NCBI GenBank assembly: GCA_946480835.1
Contig: CAMLLC010000002.1
Coordinates: 186,001-250,000, forward strand
Direction of reading: 5' to 3'
From: Entomomonas sp945283395
GTDB lineage: Bacteria; Pseudomonadota; Gammaproteobacteria; Pseudomonadales; Pseudomonadaceae
DNA: 64,000 nt
The notes beneath the pieces are model-generated. The model was not told where the DNA came from. It saw only the letters and a list, made by a program, of their open reading frames with translations, and made no database searches. A program made the translations under genes and the position numbers. This document shows positions 35,588-44,844 of this stretch, piece after piece; the stretch's first letter is position 1; the number at the start of each line of letters is the position of its first letter.

Positions 35588-35623
35588 AAGGATTAGTCAG
35601 TCTTTATTTGATTAATCCTTTTT
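35588..35623 (+). terminator. Terminator of the ferritin-like gene
   Basis: AAGGATTA (35588-35595) pairs with TAATCCTT (35613-35620), followed by more T. It sits 11 bases after the stop codon. Confidence 0.7.
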
Positions 35624-35935
35624 ATAAAACAACATGTCTTTATTAAATTGTTATATATGATTGACTTAATTTAACTTGATATGTGGCGATTGAAATAATC
35701 TGTAAGCCATAGTAGGTATATATTTATCATATTACTCTTTTAGCTAATACAACTCATACTAAAATTGATAGGGATACTAATTTAATAGGAATAGTTATAA
35801 CAAAAAGTAATAAGTAGTGAATAACATATAGTTATCATAGATTTTATCTAAAATATTAAGTCATAAAAATATGTTACAAGTTCTAAAAAGCTTAAATATC
35901 TTATTGCCTTATCAAGGCAGAGTATACTTTAGAAA
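35624..35935. other. 312-base AT-rich stretch between convergent genes
   Basis: No open frame. A short hairpin TGCCTT-ATC-AAGGCA is at 35905-35919. Otherwise nothing recognisable. Confidence 0.35.
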
Positions 35936-35951
35936 TGCTAGGTCACTAGCA
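35936..35951 (-). terminator. Small hairpin after the acetyltransferase gene
   Basis: TGCTAG, loop GTCA, CTAGCA: a perfect 6-base stem 11 bases past the stop codon on the minus strand, with a short T-rich tail (TTTCT). Confidence 0.5.
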
Positions 35952-35962
35952 AAGGCTAAGCA

Positions 35963-36541
35963 TTAGTTATTAAGCTTTTTGATTAATTGCCATTCTTCTT
36001 TTAAAAGACCGTATATCTCGGAATCAACTAATTCATCTTGAATAACCCAGCGTTGTTTTAAATAGTTTTCTTTATGAAATCCTAATCTTTTTAAGAATCT
36101 AACGGAATCTGTGTTGCGAGGATCTATTTTTGCCTCAATAAGATTAAGATTAAGCCTAGTGAAAGCAAAACTAAGGAAACCAAAAAGTGCTTCACTCATA
36201 TAATTTTTACCAAAATTCCAAGCACCAGAAGTTAGACTATAACCTATCTCTGCTGTTTTGCTGTTTTTTATAAGGTTGAATAATATACAGATACCTATTA
36301 AGGCATGATCGCTTTTACGTATCAAACCAAAGGTTATTTTAGTACTTGTATCCATATTCATAGTAGTATTACTTATGAAATTAATAGTTTCCTTTTTAGG
36401 TTTCTTTACGTCAGTTTTCTGACAATGCTTTCCTTCAGAGTCTGACATAATTTTGTAAAGAATGTTAGCATCTCTAGGGGTTAAAGGACGTAAAGTTAAT
36501 CTATTTGTCTCTATTTTAGTATTTATGAATGATGTAGACAT
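35963..36541 (-). CDS. GNAT-family N-acetyltransferase (RimJ/RimL type)
   Basis: 192 residues. Pattern of the Acetyltransf_3 group: ETNRLTLRPLTPRDANILYKI near the start, then IGICILFNL, AEIGYSLTSGAWNFGKNYMSEALFGFLSFAF with the acetyl-CoA loop, and the late IDPRNTDSVRFLKRLGFHKENY. These enzymes acetylate ribosomal protein N-termini, or amines and antibiotics; the substrate is not predictable. A single gene. Confidence 0.85.
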   Translation of the reverse strand: MSTSFINTKIETNRLTLRPLTPRDANILYKIMSDSEGKHCQKTDVKKPKKETINFISNTTMNMDTSTKITFGLIRKSDHALIGICILFNLIKNSKTAEIGYSLTSGAWNFGKNYMSEALFGFLSFAFTRLNLNLIEAKIDPRNTDSVRFLKRLGFHKENYLKQRWVIQDELVDSEIYGLLKEEWQLIKKLNN

Positions 36542-36784
36542 AATTATTATACCTTTGTATTTTATAATTAGTTTATTTTTTTAAACTAATCTTTTAAGTA
36601 GGCAACTGTATATTAGCCTTTAGTCGTTAAAAACAAATGAATGATTCATTCAAAGCATCAAGAACTATTCTTTTTAGTTATGCAAATTATGAAAAATATA
36701 AATTTGTTTTATTATAAATAAAATCCTATAGTAATAACAAAGATGATAAATCTATTCTAATAATGTGATTGATGAGGAAATACC

Positions 36785-38206
36785 ATGTCTGGTAAGACGT
36801 TATATGATAAGTTGTGGGATCAACATTTGGTTAAACAGCGTGACGATGGCTCAGCTTTAATTTATATAGATAAACAGATTTTACACGAAGTTACCTCGCC
36901 ACAAGCCTTTGAGGGATTGCGTTTAGCTCACCGTAAACCTTGGCGATTAGAAGCTAATATAGCGACGCCCGATCATAATGTTCCCACAACACCAGACCGT
37001 AAAGGTGGGATTGATTCTATTACAGATCCTATTTCTAGATTACAGGTAGAAACACTAGATAGTAATTGTAAGGACTTTGGTATTTTAGAGTTAAAAATGA
37101 ATGACCCAAGACAAGGAATAGTGCATGTTATTAGCCCAGAACAGGGTACGACTTTACCAGGGATGACAATAGTATGTGGTGATTCTCATACATCTACACA
37201 TGGTGCGCTAGGGGCACTAGCTCATGGGATAGGTACTTCAGAAGTTGAGCATGTGCTAGCTACCCAATGTTTAGTGGCAAAAAAAATGAAGAATATGCTA
37301 GTCAAGGTAGAAGGTACTTTGCCTACAGGCGTAACAGCTAAAGATATTATTTTAGCTATCATAGCAAAAATTGGTACTGCAGGTGGTACTGGCTATGCTA
37401 TGGAATTTGCTGGAAGTACTATTAGAAATTTATCTATAGAAGGTCGCATGACAATTTGCAATATGTCTATCGAAGCTGGCGCTAGGGTAGGGTTAGTTGC
37501 TGTGGATGAAAAAACTATTGAATATGTAAGGGGGCGTCCTTTTTCTCCAAAAGGTGAAAATTGGGAAAAAGCCATTAACGTATGGCAAGATTTAGTATCT
37601 GATGAAGATGCTGAATTTGATACTATAGTTGAATTAGATGCTACTATGCTTAAACCTCAAGTTAGTTGGGGAACTTCGCCTGAAATGGTATTGCCTATAG
37701 ATGGTAATGTGCCCGATCCTACCCGAGAGATTGATCCTATTAAGCGTAGCTCCATAGAGCGGGCTATAAAATATATGGGGTTAAAAGCAAATCAGGCCAT
37801 TACTGATATCACAGTAGATAAGGTATTTATTGGCTCTTGTACTAATTCACGGATTGAAGATATACGTGAAGCGGCTAAAGTTGCGAAGGGGCGTAAGGTT
37901 TCAGCTAACGTTAAGTTAGCGATGGTTGTCCCTGGTTCTGGTTTGATTAAAAAGCAAGCTGAACAAGAAGGGTTAGATAAAATCTTTATTGATGCAGGTT
38001 TTGAGTGGCGTGAACCTGGTTGTTCTATGTGTTTAGCAATGAATCCAGATCGTTTAGAAAGCGGCGAGCATTGTGCTTCTACTTCTAATCGTAATTTTGA
38101 AGGGCGTCAGGGAGCAGGAGGCCGCACACATTTAGTTAGTCCTGCTATGGCAGCGGCGGCGGCAGTAACTGGTCATTTTGTTGATGTCCGAGAATTGATT
38201 AATTAA
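36785..38206 (+). CDS. leuC: LeuC, 3-isopropylmalate dehydratase large subunit
   Basis: 473 residues, full length. Isomerises 2- to 3-isopropylmalate in leucine synthesis together with LeuD. The [4Fe-4S] cluster cysteines are in FIGSCTNSRIEDI and EPGCSMCLAMN; TIVCGDSHTSTHGALGALAHGIGTSEVEHVL is the aconitase-family signature near residue 125. A good ribosome-binding site, GAGGAAA, precedes the ATG. First gene of leuC-leuD-methyltransferase-leuB-asd. No leucine-rich leader peptide was found upstream. Confidence 0.97.
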   Translation: MSGKTLYDKLWDQHLVKQRDDGSALIYIDKQILHEVTSPQAFEGLRLAHRKPWRLEANIATPDHNVPTTPDRKGGIDSITDPISRLQVETLDSNCKDFGILELKMNDPRQGIVHVISPEQGTTLPGMTIVCGDSHTSTHGALGALAHGIGTSEVEHVLATQCLVAKKMKNMLVKVEGTLPTGVTAKDIILAIIAKIGTAGGTGYAMEFAGSTIRNLSIEGRMTICNMSIEAGARVGLVAVDEKTIEYVRGRPFSPKGENWEKAINVWQDLVSDEDAEFDTIVELDATMLKPQVSWGTSPEMVLPIDGNVPDPTREIDPIKRSSIERAIKYMGLKANQAITDITVDKVFIGSCTNSRIEDIREAAKVAKGRKVSANVKLAMVVPGSGLIKKQAEQEGLDKIFIDAGFEWREPGCSMCLAMNPDRLESGEHCASTSNRNFEGRQGAGGRTHLVSPAMAAAAAVTGHFVDVRELIN

Positions 38207-38217
38207 GGAGTTAAGTA

Positions 38218-38859
38218 ATGAAACCCTATACTAAAGTAATAGGTTTAGTGGCTCCTTTAGATAGAGCTAATGTGGATACTGATCAAATTATACCTAAACA
38301 ATTTTTGAAATCTATTAAACGTACGGGATTTGGTGTCAATTTATTTGATGAATGGCGTTACTTAGATGAAGGTTATCTAGGCCAAGATTGTTCTAAAAGG
38401 CCTATTAACACTGAATTTGTATTGAATCAACCGCAATATCAGGGGGTAACTATTTTATTAGCGCGAAAAAACTTTGGTTGTGGTTCTTCTCGCGAACATG
38501 CTCCTTGGGCTTTAGAAGAATATGGCTTTCGTACGGTGATTGCACCTAGTTATGCAGATATTTTCTTTAATAATAGTTTTAAAAATGGTTTGTTACCTAT
38601 CATCTTGACAGAAGCAGAGGTAGATGAATTATTTAAGGCCGTAACTGTTATAGAGCGTTATCAGCTTACAGTAGATTTAGCAACACAAACCATCAGCACG
38701 CCAGAAGGAAAGCAGTATTATTTTGAGGTAGATGCTTTTCGTAAACATTGTTTGTTAAATGGATTAGATGATATTGGTTTGACCTTGCAAGATGCAGAGG
38801 CTATTAAAATCTATGAAGCTAAGCATAAAGCTATGAATCCTTGGTTATTTACTAAATAA
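38218..38859 (+). CDS. leuD: LeuD, 3-isopropylmalate dehydratase small subunit
   Basis: 213 residues. Partner of LeuC; swivel-domain signature DRANVDTDQIIPKQFL near the start and FGCGSSREHAPWAL near residue 90. Starts 11 bases after leuC with a good ribosome-binding site. Confidence 0.97.
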   Translation: MKPYTKVIGLVAPLDRANVDTDQIIPKQFLKSIKRTGFGVNLFDEWRYLDEGYLGQDCSKRPINTEFVLNQPQYQGVTILLARKNFGCGSSREHAPWALEEYGFRTVIAPSYADIFFNNSFKNGLLPIILTEAEVDELFKAVTVIERYQLTVDLATQTISTPEGKQYYFEVDAFRKHCLLNGLDDIGLTLQDAEAIKIYEAKHKAMNPWLFTK

Positions 38860-38868
38860 TTAGGTAAG

Positions 38869-39633
38869 ATGATGAGAGATCATAAGCAGCTAGTAAATAC
38901 ACAATTTAGTGAACAAGCTGATGCTTATTTAAACAGTACAGTACATGCTCAAGGAGCTGAGTTTGAATTATTAAAACAAGCTGTAAAACAAAATCCTCAG
39001 GCTAGTGTTTTAGATTTAGGCTGCGGGGCTGGGCATGTTAGTTTTAATATAGCGCCGTTAGTAAAAAAAGTTATAGCTTATGATCTTTCATTGGCCATGT
39101 TAGATGTAGTAAGTCAAGCAGCGAAGTCGAAAGGTTTAACTAATGTAGAGATTGTAGAAGGTATGGCTGAGTTGTTACCTTTTAATGAGAACAGTTTTGA
39201 TTTTGTTTTTAGTCGTTATTCCGCTCATCATTGGACAGATTTAGGGGGAGTATTAAGATCAGTAAAAAGGGTATTAAAACCTAATGGTTTGGCAGCATTT
39301 ATCGATGTTGTAACACCAGAGTTACCTTTATTAGATACCTATTTACAGAGTGTCGAAGTATTAAGGGATGCTAGTCATGTAAGAGATTATTCGGTGGCTG
39401 AATGGACCAAGCAGTTAGGGGAGTCGGGTCTAATAGTTACAAAATATCATAAACAGAAATTGCGTTTAGAATTTAGTTCTTGGATAGAAAGAATGCGTAC
39501 CCCACTAGTGTTTAGAGATGCTATTCTTGCTTTACAGCAGGCTCTAGGACAAGAGGTAAGAGATTATTTTGAGATAGATCAACAAGGTTCATTTACGACT
39601 GATGTCTTAGTAATATGGGCCATGACATTATAA
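38869..39633 (+). CDS. Class I SAM-dependent methyltransferase of the leu cluster
   Basis: 254 residues. A Methyltransf_11 domain: SAM motif I VLDLGCGAGHVSFNIA, acidic loop KVIAYDLSLAML, motif EGMAELLPFNENSFDFVFSRYSAHHWTD. It resembles the YafE/UbiE-like methyltransferase found between leuD and leuB in Pseudomonas. The substrate is unknown. It begins 9 bases after leuD. Two consecutive ATG codons (38869 and 38872) are both possible starts. Confidence 0.87.
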   Translation: MMRDHKQLVNTQFSEQADAYLNSTVHAQGAEFELLKQAVKQNPQASVLDLGCGAGHVSFNIAPLVKKVIAYDLSLAMLDVVSQAAKSKGLTNVEIVEGMAELLPFNENSFDFVFSRYSAHHWTDLGGVLRSVKRVLKPNGLAAFIDVVTPELPLLDTYLQSVEVLRDASHVRDYSVAEWTKQLGESGLIVTKYHKQKLRLEFSSWIERMRTPLVFRDAILALQQALGQEVRDYFEIDQQGSFTTDVLVIWAMTL

Positions 39634-39684
39634 TATTTACTAATAAATAAGAGATAAATATTTAATTACAAGGTTGAGAACATT

Positions 39685-40767
39685 ATGAGTAAGAAAATTT
39701 TAGTTTTACCTGGCGATGGTATAGGTCCTGAAATTGTTGCAGAAGCTATTAAAGTTTTGCAAGTAATAAATGATAAATACACGCTTAATTTTGAATTAAT
39801 AGAAGATGCTATCGGTGGTGCTGCTGTCGACAGATATGGTGAGCCACTAGCAGATTCTACTTTAGCGAAGGCCAAAGAAGTGGATGCCGTATTGCTAGGA
39901 GCTGTAGGAGGGCCTAAATGGGATACGATAGAACGTAACATTCGTCCAGAAAGAGGTTTATTAAAAATACGTTCTGCTTTAGGTTTATTTGCGAATTTAC
40001 GTCCTGCTATTCTCTATCCTCAGTTGGCTAGTGCCTCTAGTTTAAAGGCTGAATTTGTGGCAGGCTTAGATATTTTAATAGTACGCGAGTTAACAGGGGG
40101 AATTTATTTTGGTGAGCCGCGAGGTATTCGTACTTTAGAAAATGGTCAGCGACAAGGTTATAATACTTTGCCTTATAGTGAGAGTGAAATCAGGCGTATT
40201 GCACAAGTTGGTTTTGAAATGGCATTGTTACGTAACAAGAAACTTTGCTCTGTAGATAAAGCTAATGTTATGGAGTCGAGTCAGTTATGGCGTGAAATAG
40301 TCAATGAAGTTGCAAGAGAGTATCCATCTGTAGAACTTTCCCACATGTATGTAGATAATGCTGCTATGCAACTAGTCCGCTTGCCTAAGCAGTTTGATGT
40401 TATTGTGACTGACAATATGTTTGGCGATATCCTTTCTGACCAAGCCTCTATGTTAACGGGATCAATAGGTATGTTACCGTCAGCTTCATTGGATGAAAAT
40501 GGTAAAGGTATGTATGAACCAAGTCATGGTTCTGCGCCTGATATTGCTGGAAAAAATATAGCTAATCCACTCGCTACTATTCTTTCTGTTGCTATGATGT
40601 TACGCTATACTTTCAAACATCCTGAGTCAGCTAATCTAATTGAGAAAGCAGTTGGCCTGACTTTAGACAAAGGTTTAAGGACAGCTGATATCATGTCTAT
40701 GGGATGTGAAAAGGTTTCCACTTCAGCAATGGGTAATGCCGTGGTTGCTGAGTTAAAGAAGCTGTAA
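39685..40767 (+). CDS. leuB: LeuB, 3-isopropylmalate dehydrogenase
   Basis: 360 residues. NAD-dependent oxidative decarboxylation of 3-isopropylmalate. Motifs: PGDGIGPEIVAEA at the N-terminus, RELTGGIYFGEPRG near residue 135, TDNMFGDILSDQASML near residue 240 and the NAD-binding PSHGSAPDIAGKNIANP near 275. It is in the leu cluster, 52 bases before asd. Confidence 0.97.
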   Translation: MSKKILVLPGDGIGPEIVAEAIKVLQVINDKYTLNFELIEDAIGGAAVDRYGEPLADSTLAKAKEVDAVLLGAVGGPKWDTIERNIRPERGLLKIRSALGLFANLRPAILYPQLASASSLKAEFVAGLDILIVRELTGGIYFGEPRGIRTLENGQRQGYNTLPYSESEIRRIAQVGFEMALLRNKKLCSVDKANVMESSQLWREIVNEVAREYPSVELSHMYVDNAAMQLVRLPKQFDVIVTDNMFGDILSDQASMLTGSIGMLPSASLDENGKGMYEPSHGSAPDIAGKNIANPLATILSVAMMLRYTFKHPESANLIEKAVGLTLDKGLRTADIMSMGCEKVSTSAMGNAVVAELKKL

Positions 40768-40819
40768 ATGATTTATTGGAGCGTCGCAGCGCTAAGTAGG
40801 TAGAGGAAGTTAAATTATT

Positions 40820-41932
40820 ATGATGCGTGTAGGTTTAATTGGCTGGCGTGGAATGGTAGGCTCAGTCTTAATGCAACGTATGTTACAGGAAAAAGATTTT
40901 GAACTAATTGACCCTATTTTTTTTACTACTTCTAACGTAGGGGGTGCTGGACCTAGTGTCGGTAAAGCAACGGAAGCTTTAAGAGATGCTCATAATATAG
41001 ATGAGCTTAAATCGTTAGATGCCATCATCACTTGCCAAGGTGGTGACTATACGACAGAGATATTTCCTAAATTACGTGGAGCAGGCTGGCAAGGCTATTG
41101 GATTGATGCAGCCTCAACCTTGAGAATGGAAGATAATGCCGTAATAGTACTTGATCCAGTTAATCGTAAAGTCATAGAGCAGGCTTTAGAGTCAGGTAAA
41201 AAAGATTTTATTGGGGGCAACTGTACAGTTAGCCTGATGTTAATGGCATTAGGTGGGCTTTTTGAAGCCGGCTTGATAGAGTGGATGAATGCTATGACTT
41301 ACCAAGCTGCCTCAGGGGCTGGAGCACAAAATATGCTGGAGCTAATCAAGCAAATGGGGGTGATTCATGACTCAGTAGCTGATGATTTAGCTAATCCTGC
41401 AAGTGCCATTTTAGATATAGATAGAAAAGTAGCTGCAATACAGCGTAGTAGTAGTTTTCCTGATGAGTATTTTGGAGTGCCGTTAGCAGGAAGCTTAATT
41501 CCTTGGATTGATAAAGAATTACCAAATGGACAAAGCCGTGAAGAATGGAAAGGACAGGTAGAAACTAATAAGATTTTGGGGCGCGCCAAAGGGCCTATTT
41601 TAATAGATGGTATCTGCGTACGAGTGGGAGCTATGCGCTGTCATAGTCAAGCTTTGACTATTAAGCTGAATAAAGATGTACCTATGGCTGATATTGAAGA
41701 ATTAATAAAAAATCATAATGAATGGGTAAAGCTAATTCCTAATCAAAGAGAAGTAAGTATGAAAGAACTTACACCTACAGCTGTCACAGGTACTTTATCA
41801 GTACCTATTGGGCGTTTACGTAAACTCAATATGGGCTCTCATTATTTAGGTGCCTTTACGGTAGGTGATCAATTATTATGGGGCGCTGCCGAGCCTTTGC
41901 GTCGAATGCTACGTATTTTATTAGAGCGCTAA
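40820..41932 (+). CDS. asd: Aspartate-semialdehyde dehydrogenase
   Basis: 370 residues. Reduces aspartyl phosphate to the semialdehyde, the branch point to lysine, diaminopimelate, methionine and threonine. N-terminal NADP motif VGLIGWRGMVGSVLMQRM; the catalytic Cys135 is in FIGGNCTVSLML, matching the E. coli position. The first of two consecutive ATG codons is better spaced from GAGGAAG. Last gene of the cluster, with its own terminator. In Pseudomonas an asd/usg homologue and fimV follow; here neither is present. Confidence 0.96.
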   Translation: MMRVGLIGWRGMVGSVLMQRMLQEKDFELIDPIFFTTSNVGGAGPSVGKATEALRDAHNIDELKSLDAIITCQGGDYTTEIFPKLRGAGWQGYWIDAASTLRMEDNAVIVLDPVNRKVIEQALESGKKDFIGGNCTVSLMLMALGGLFEAGLIEWMNAMTYQAASGAGAQNMLELIKQMGVIHDSVADDLANPASAILDIDRKVAAIQRSSSFPDEYFGVPLAGSLIPWIDKELPNGQSREEWKGQVETNKILGRAKGPILIDGICVRVGAMRCHSQALTIKLNKDVPMADIEELIKNHNEWVKLIPNQREVSMKELTPTAVTGTLSVPIGRLRKLNMGSHYLGAFTVGDQLLWGAAEPLRRMLRILLER

Positions 41933-41952
41933 GTACTAAGTATATTTCCTAG

Positions 41953-41985
41953 AAAAAAGCAGAAGCGATTACTTCTGCTTTTTTT
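41953..41985 (+). terminator. Terminator after asd
   Basis: AAAAGCAGAAG, loop CGATTA, CTTCTGCTTTT followed by more T: an 11-base perfect stem 20 bases after the stop, with a run of seven T. Confidence 0.9.
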
Positions 41986-42195
41986 CAGCTATTCAATTAT
42001 AACTTTTAATTATAATAAAATATCCTACCTTTTTTGAAGAAAAAGAACTAACAACATCTAATATAAGTAATTTTTTGATTCTAATATTTTGATTAGACTA
42101 ATAGTTAGTATGCTATTTAGTAATAAGACATTATGATTATATTACTAATAGTAATGGTGATATTGTACGGTAGGGTTGGATAGGCCATATTTTTA

Positions 42196-43767
42196 ATGAT
42201 ATTAACAGGAGTATTTCGTAAGATTCGTAACTCTTCCCTAATGTTGGTTACTTTGTCTATTTTATTATTTTTAGTAGCGGTACTAGTTGGAATTAATTAT
42301 GCACAATATAGGGCAGAAAAGGAATATAGAGCTGATATAGACAAGCAGGTAGTGCAGATTATCCATAATATAGAAAATATATTTGATGAAGCTAATAGAC
42401 TAGCTAACAAAGTAACCACTATGTGGGGAAGGCCCTGTGTTAAATCAGAATATGAATTAAAAAAGTTAGTAGCAACTAGTAACATAGCTCGTTCAGCTAC
42501 AATATTGTATAATGATAGTGTATATTGTTCCTCTGTTTATAAATTAGGTACTGATGATTTAGATTATAGTACTTTCAATAAAAATATTATATTAGCTCAT
42601 AATAAATTAAATCCTGATAGTTCTATCGTAGGGTATAGGTTGGTCAATGATAAATGGGCAGTTTTGATTGGAATAAATGCTAAGTTATTTGCTGGATTGT
42701 TAGAGGCTTATAAATATAATCAAAATATTTTTCTGGATATACAGGATCAATTATTAGCTGATTCTGCGCAAATATTTAAATTAGATGAGTTAAAAGATAA
42801 AGATAAAATTTTGTCTTTTAACTCATCTAAATATCCTTTCAAAATTATGGTTAAAATAGATAGCCCAAGCTTTCTAGATTATTATCTGCCTTATCTTGTA
42901 TTTTTTTTGCTATTAGCATTATTAGGGTTATTTCAGACTATTTTTATTGCATTAACAGCATCAAGGCGTGATATAAAAAGAGCCATAATAGCCAATGAAT
43001 TTATTCCCTATTACCAATTAGTAGTGACCTCATCAAATTATAAATGGCATGGTATGGAAGTTTTGATGCGTTGGCAGCATCCTAAGCGAGGGCTTCTCCA
43101 ACCTGGAAAATTTATCCCTTTGGCAGAACGTTCAGGTCTTATTGTCCCTATGACTAGGCAAATGATGATAAAAGTTGCTAATGATTTAATTCCTTATGTG
43201 AATGTTTTGCCTAAACCATTTTTTATAGGCATTAATATTAATGCTGAATATCTTTATGAGCCTACTTTATTATTAGATTGTAAGAATTTCCAAGCCAAAT
43301 TCTCAGATCAACGCATTAATTTGGTACTAGAAATAACAGAAGGGCAATTAGTAGAATCATCGGAGGCATTAGATAATTTACTTGATGAGTTTCGTCAAAT
43401 AGGCGTTCAGATATCAATTGATGATTTCGGTACGGGTTATTCAAATTTTGCTTATTTGCAGAAGTTAAAAGTAGATCATATAAAAATTGATAAAACATTT
43501 GTTGGCATGATTTGTACTACTGCGGATGCTCAATATTTGGTGGATGCTATCATTAGATTAGCTAAGAAATTAAAGATAGCATTAGTAGCAGAAGGTGTAG
43601 AAACTTATGAGCAATTACAATATCTTACTGATCAGAAAGTAGACTATATCCAAGGTTTTCTTTTTAGCCGTCCTGCTCCTATTGAAGAAATGCTTAAAAC
43701 GTTAGTACAACCTACTAATATAGTTAGATCTTTCCAACAATTTACAATGTTTAATGAATTTAACTAG
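42196..43767 (+). CDS. CSS-EAL cyclic-di-GMP phosphodiesterase
   Basis: 523 residues. Membrane segment 1 (about 14-34), a periplasmic domain (about 35-228) with a CSS motif (VYCSS, Cys111) and a second cysteine, Cys81, 30 residues earlier; membrane segment 2 (about 229-255); then a cytoplasmic EAL domain (about 270-505). The EAL motif is EVL at 288-290. Other catalytic elements are intact: ININAEY, LEITEG, IDDFGTGYS (Asp409/Asp410), DHIKIDKTF, AEGVE and QGFLFS, so it should hydrolyse c-di-GMP. The two-cysteine spacing matches PdeC-type enzymes, in which a DsbA/DsbB-controlled disulfide regulates activity. The ribosome-binding site is weak. Confidence 0.9.
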   Translation: MILTGVFRKIRNSSLMLVTLSILLFLVAVLVGINYAQYRAEKEYRADIDKQVVQIIHNIENIFDEANRLANKVTTMWGRPCVKSEYELKKLVATSNIARSATILYNDSVYCSSVYKLGTDDLDYSTFNKNIILAHNKLNPDSSIVGYRLVNDKWAVLIGINAKLFAGLLEAYKYNQNIFLDIQDQLLADSAQIFKLDELKDKDKILSFNSSKYPFKIMVKIDSPSFLDYYLPYLVFFLLLALLGLFQTIFIALTASRRDIKRAIIANEFIPYYQLVVTSSNYKWHGMEVLMRWQHPKRGLLQPGKFIPLAERSGLIVPMTRQMMIKVANDLIPYVNVLPKPFFIGININAEYLYEPTLLLDCKNFQAKFSDQRINLVLEITEGQLVESSEALDNLLDEFRQIGVQISIDDFGTGYSNFAYLQKLKVDHIKIDKTFVGMICTTADAQYLVDAIIRLAKKLKIALVAEGVETYEQLQYLTDQKVDYIQGFLFSRPAPIEEMLKTLVQPTNIVRSFQQFTMFNEFN

Positions 43768-43798
43768 AAAATTAAATTTAAAGCTTAATTAATTAATT

Positions 43799-44692
43799 CT
43801 ACTTACTGAGCTTTTTTAACTTTAGGACACGATTACGTCCGCCCTCTGCCAAATAATAAGTATCTTCAGTAATTTTAAGTAATTGTTGCGGTGCTCTTAG
43901 ATGACTAAGAATTGTTTGCAGCTTTCCATCGGAGGTGAGTAATAGTAGCCTTGCTCTATGGGTTGAGTCTTCAGAAATCCACAAACCATTTTCATCACAT
44001 TGTAGAATACTAGGCTCGCGGGTTTTTTTATAGTCAAGAATAATAGGATCCTTTCCATCTGCTGTTAACTGTTTAATTTGGTGAATTTTTTTTTCATTAT
44101 AGTACTTATTACCATTAGGGCAAATAGCTAATGTTTCGGCTTCATTTAGTTTTTCTCTTACTATGGTCACATCTCCCGTAGAAGCGTCATAACGTAAAAT
44201 TCTACTATTAACTCCTCTATCTTCAACTGCATAAAGATATTGTCCATAAGGGGTTAAGCCTTGTACATTAGTGCCTATAAATAAGTTGGTAGTTTGATAG
44301 TGCTTTAGTAAAGTAACTGGATAGATGCCACCTTCTTGACTGAATACTATTCCCCCTTGGAAAGCAGAAATGCCATCAGGTTTATTTAACTTATCAAATA
44401 AAGTTGTTCGAGTTCCATCTACAGCTATTTTGATGATTCTACCTTGGCTATTATTTAATTCCTCAGCAACCATAAGATTGCCTTGTTTATCTTTATATAG
44501 TGCGCTAGCTTTTGTAATATTTTTGTGTATGACCTTATATTGCCAAGGAGCGTAAGCTTTTACTGGATAATAATGTTGCCATAGTAAAAATCCTCCTCCA
44601 CATACAACAAATAAAATAAAACAAACTATAATTATTTTGAGTGTTAAGAAAAACTGGGATTTATATTGCATAAAGTTATTAGAAATAGTCAA
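43799..44692 (-). CDS. Membrane-anchored beta-propeller protein (SMP-30/strictosidine-synthase-like)
   Basis: 297 residues. One N-terminal membrane helix (about 15-38), then repeated strand-rich units such as GNLMVAEELNNSQGRIIKIAVDGT, GIVFSQEGGIYPV, QYLYAVEDRGVNSRILRYD and NGLWISEDSTHRARLLLLTSDGK, each with the NG/DG turns of a six-bladed propeller. The fold resembles SMP-30/gluconolactonase or NHL propellers. The globular part should lie in the periplasm. No family is securely identified and no enzyme function is claimed. It converges with the EAL gene. Confidence 0.6.
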   Translation of the reverse strand: MTISNNFMQYKSQFFLTLKIIIVCFILFVVCGGGFLLWQHYYPVKAYAPWQYKVIHKNITKASALYKDKQGNLMVAEELNNSQGRIIKIAVDGTRTTLFDKLNKPDGISAFQGGIVFSQEGGIYPVTLLKHYQTTNLFIGTNVQGLTPYGQYLYAVEDRGVNSRILRYDASTGDVTIVREKLNEAETLAICPNGNKYYNEKKIHQIKQLTADGKDPIILDYKKTREPSILQCDENGLWISEDSTHRARLLLLTSDGKLQTILSHLRAPQQLLKITEDTYYLAEGGRNRVLKLKKLSK

Positions 44693-44798
44693 AAAGGAAC
44701 TTGTTAGTGGAAAATAATATGTTTAGTTTAAAGATAATATATTTTACCACAAAGTACTATCAGGAATTATTGATACTTTAGGATAGAATGACAATAAG

Positions 44799-44831
44799 TA
44801 TATGGAGAGCAATTTAGTTGCTCCCTATATA
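44799..44831 (-). terminator. Terminator of ppiA
   Basis: TATATGGAGAGCAA, loop TTTAG, TTGCTCCCTATATA: a 14-position stem with one mismatch and one wobble, 13 bases past the ppiA stop on the minus strand. Confidence 0.6.
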
Positions 44832-44844
44832 ATAAATAAGGTTA

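Noticed and set aside
36600..36784. Leucine-rich leader peptide before leuC
   Set aside because: No short frame with tandem Leu codons and no attenuator hairpin was found.
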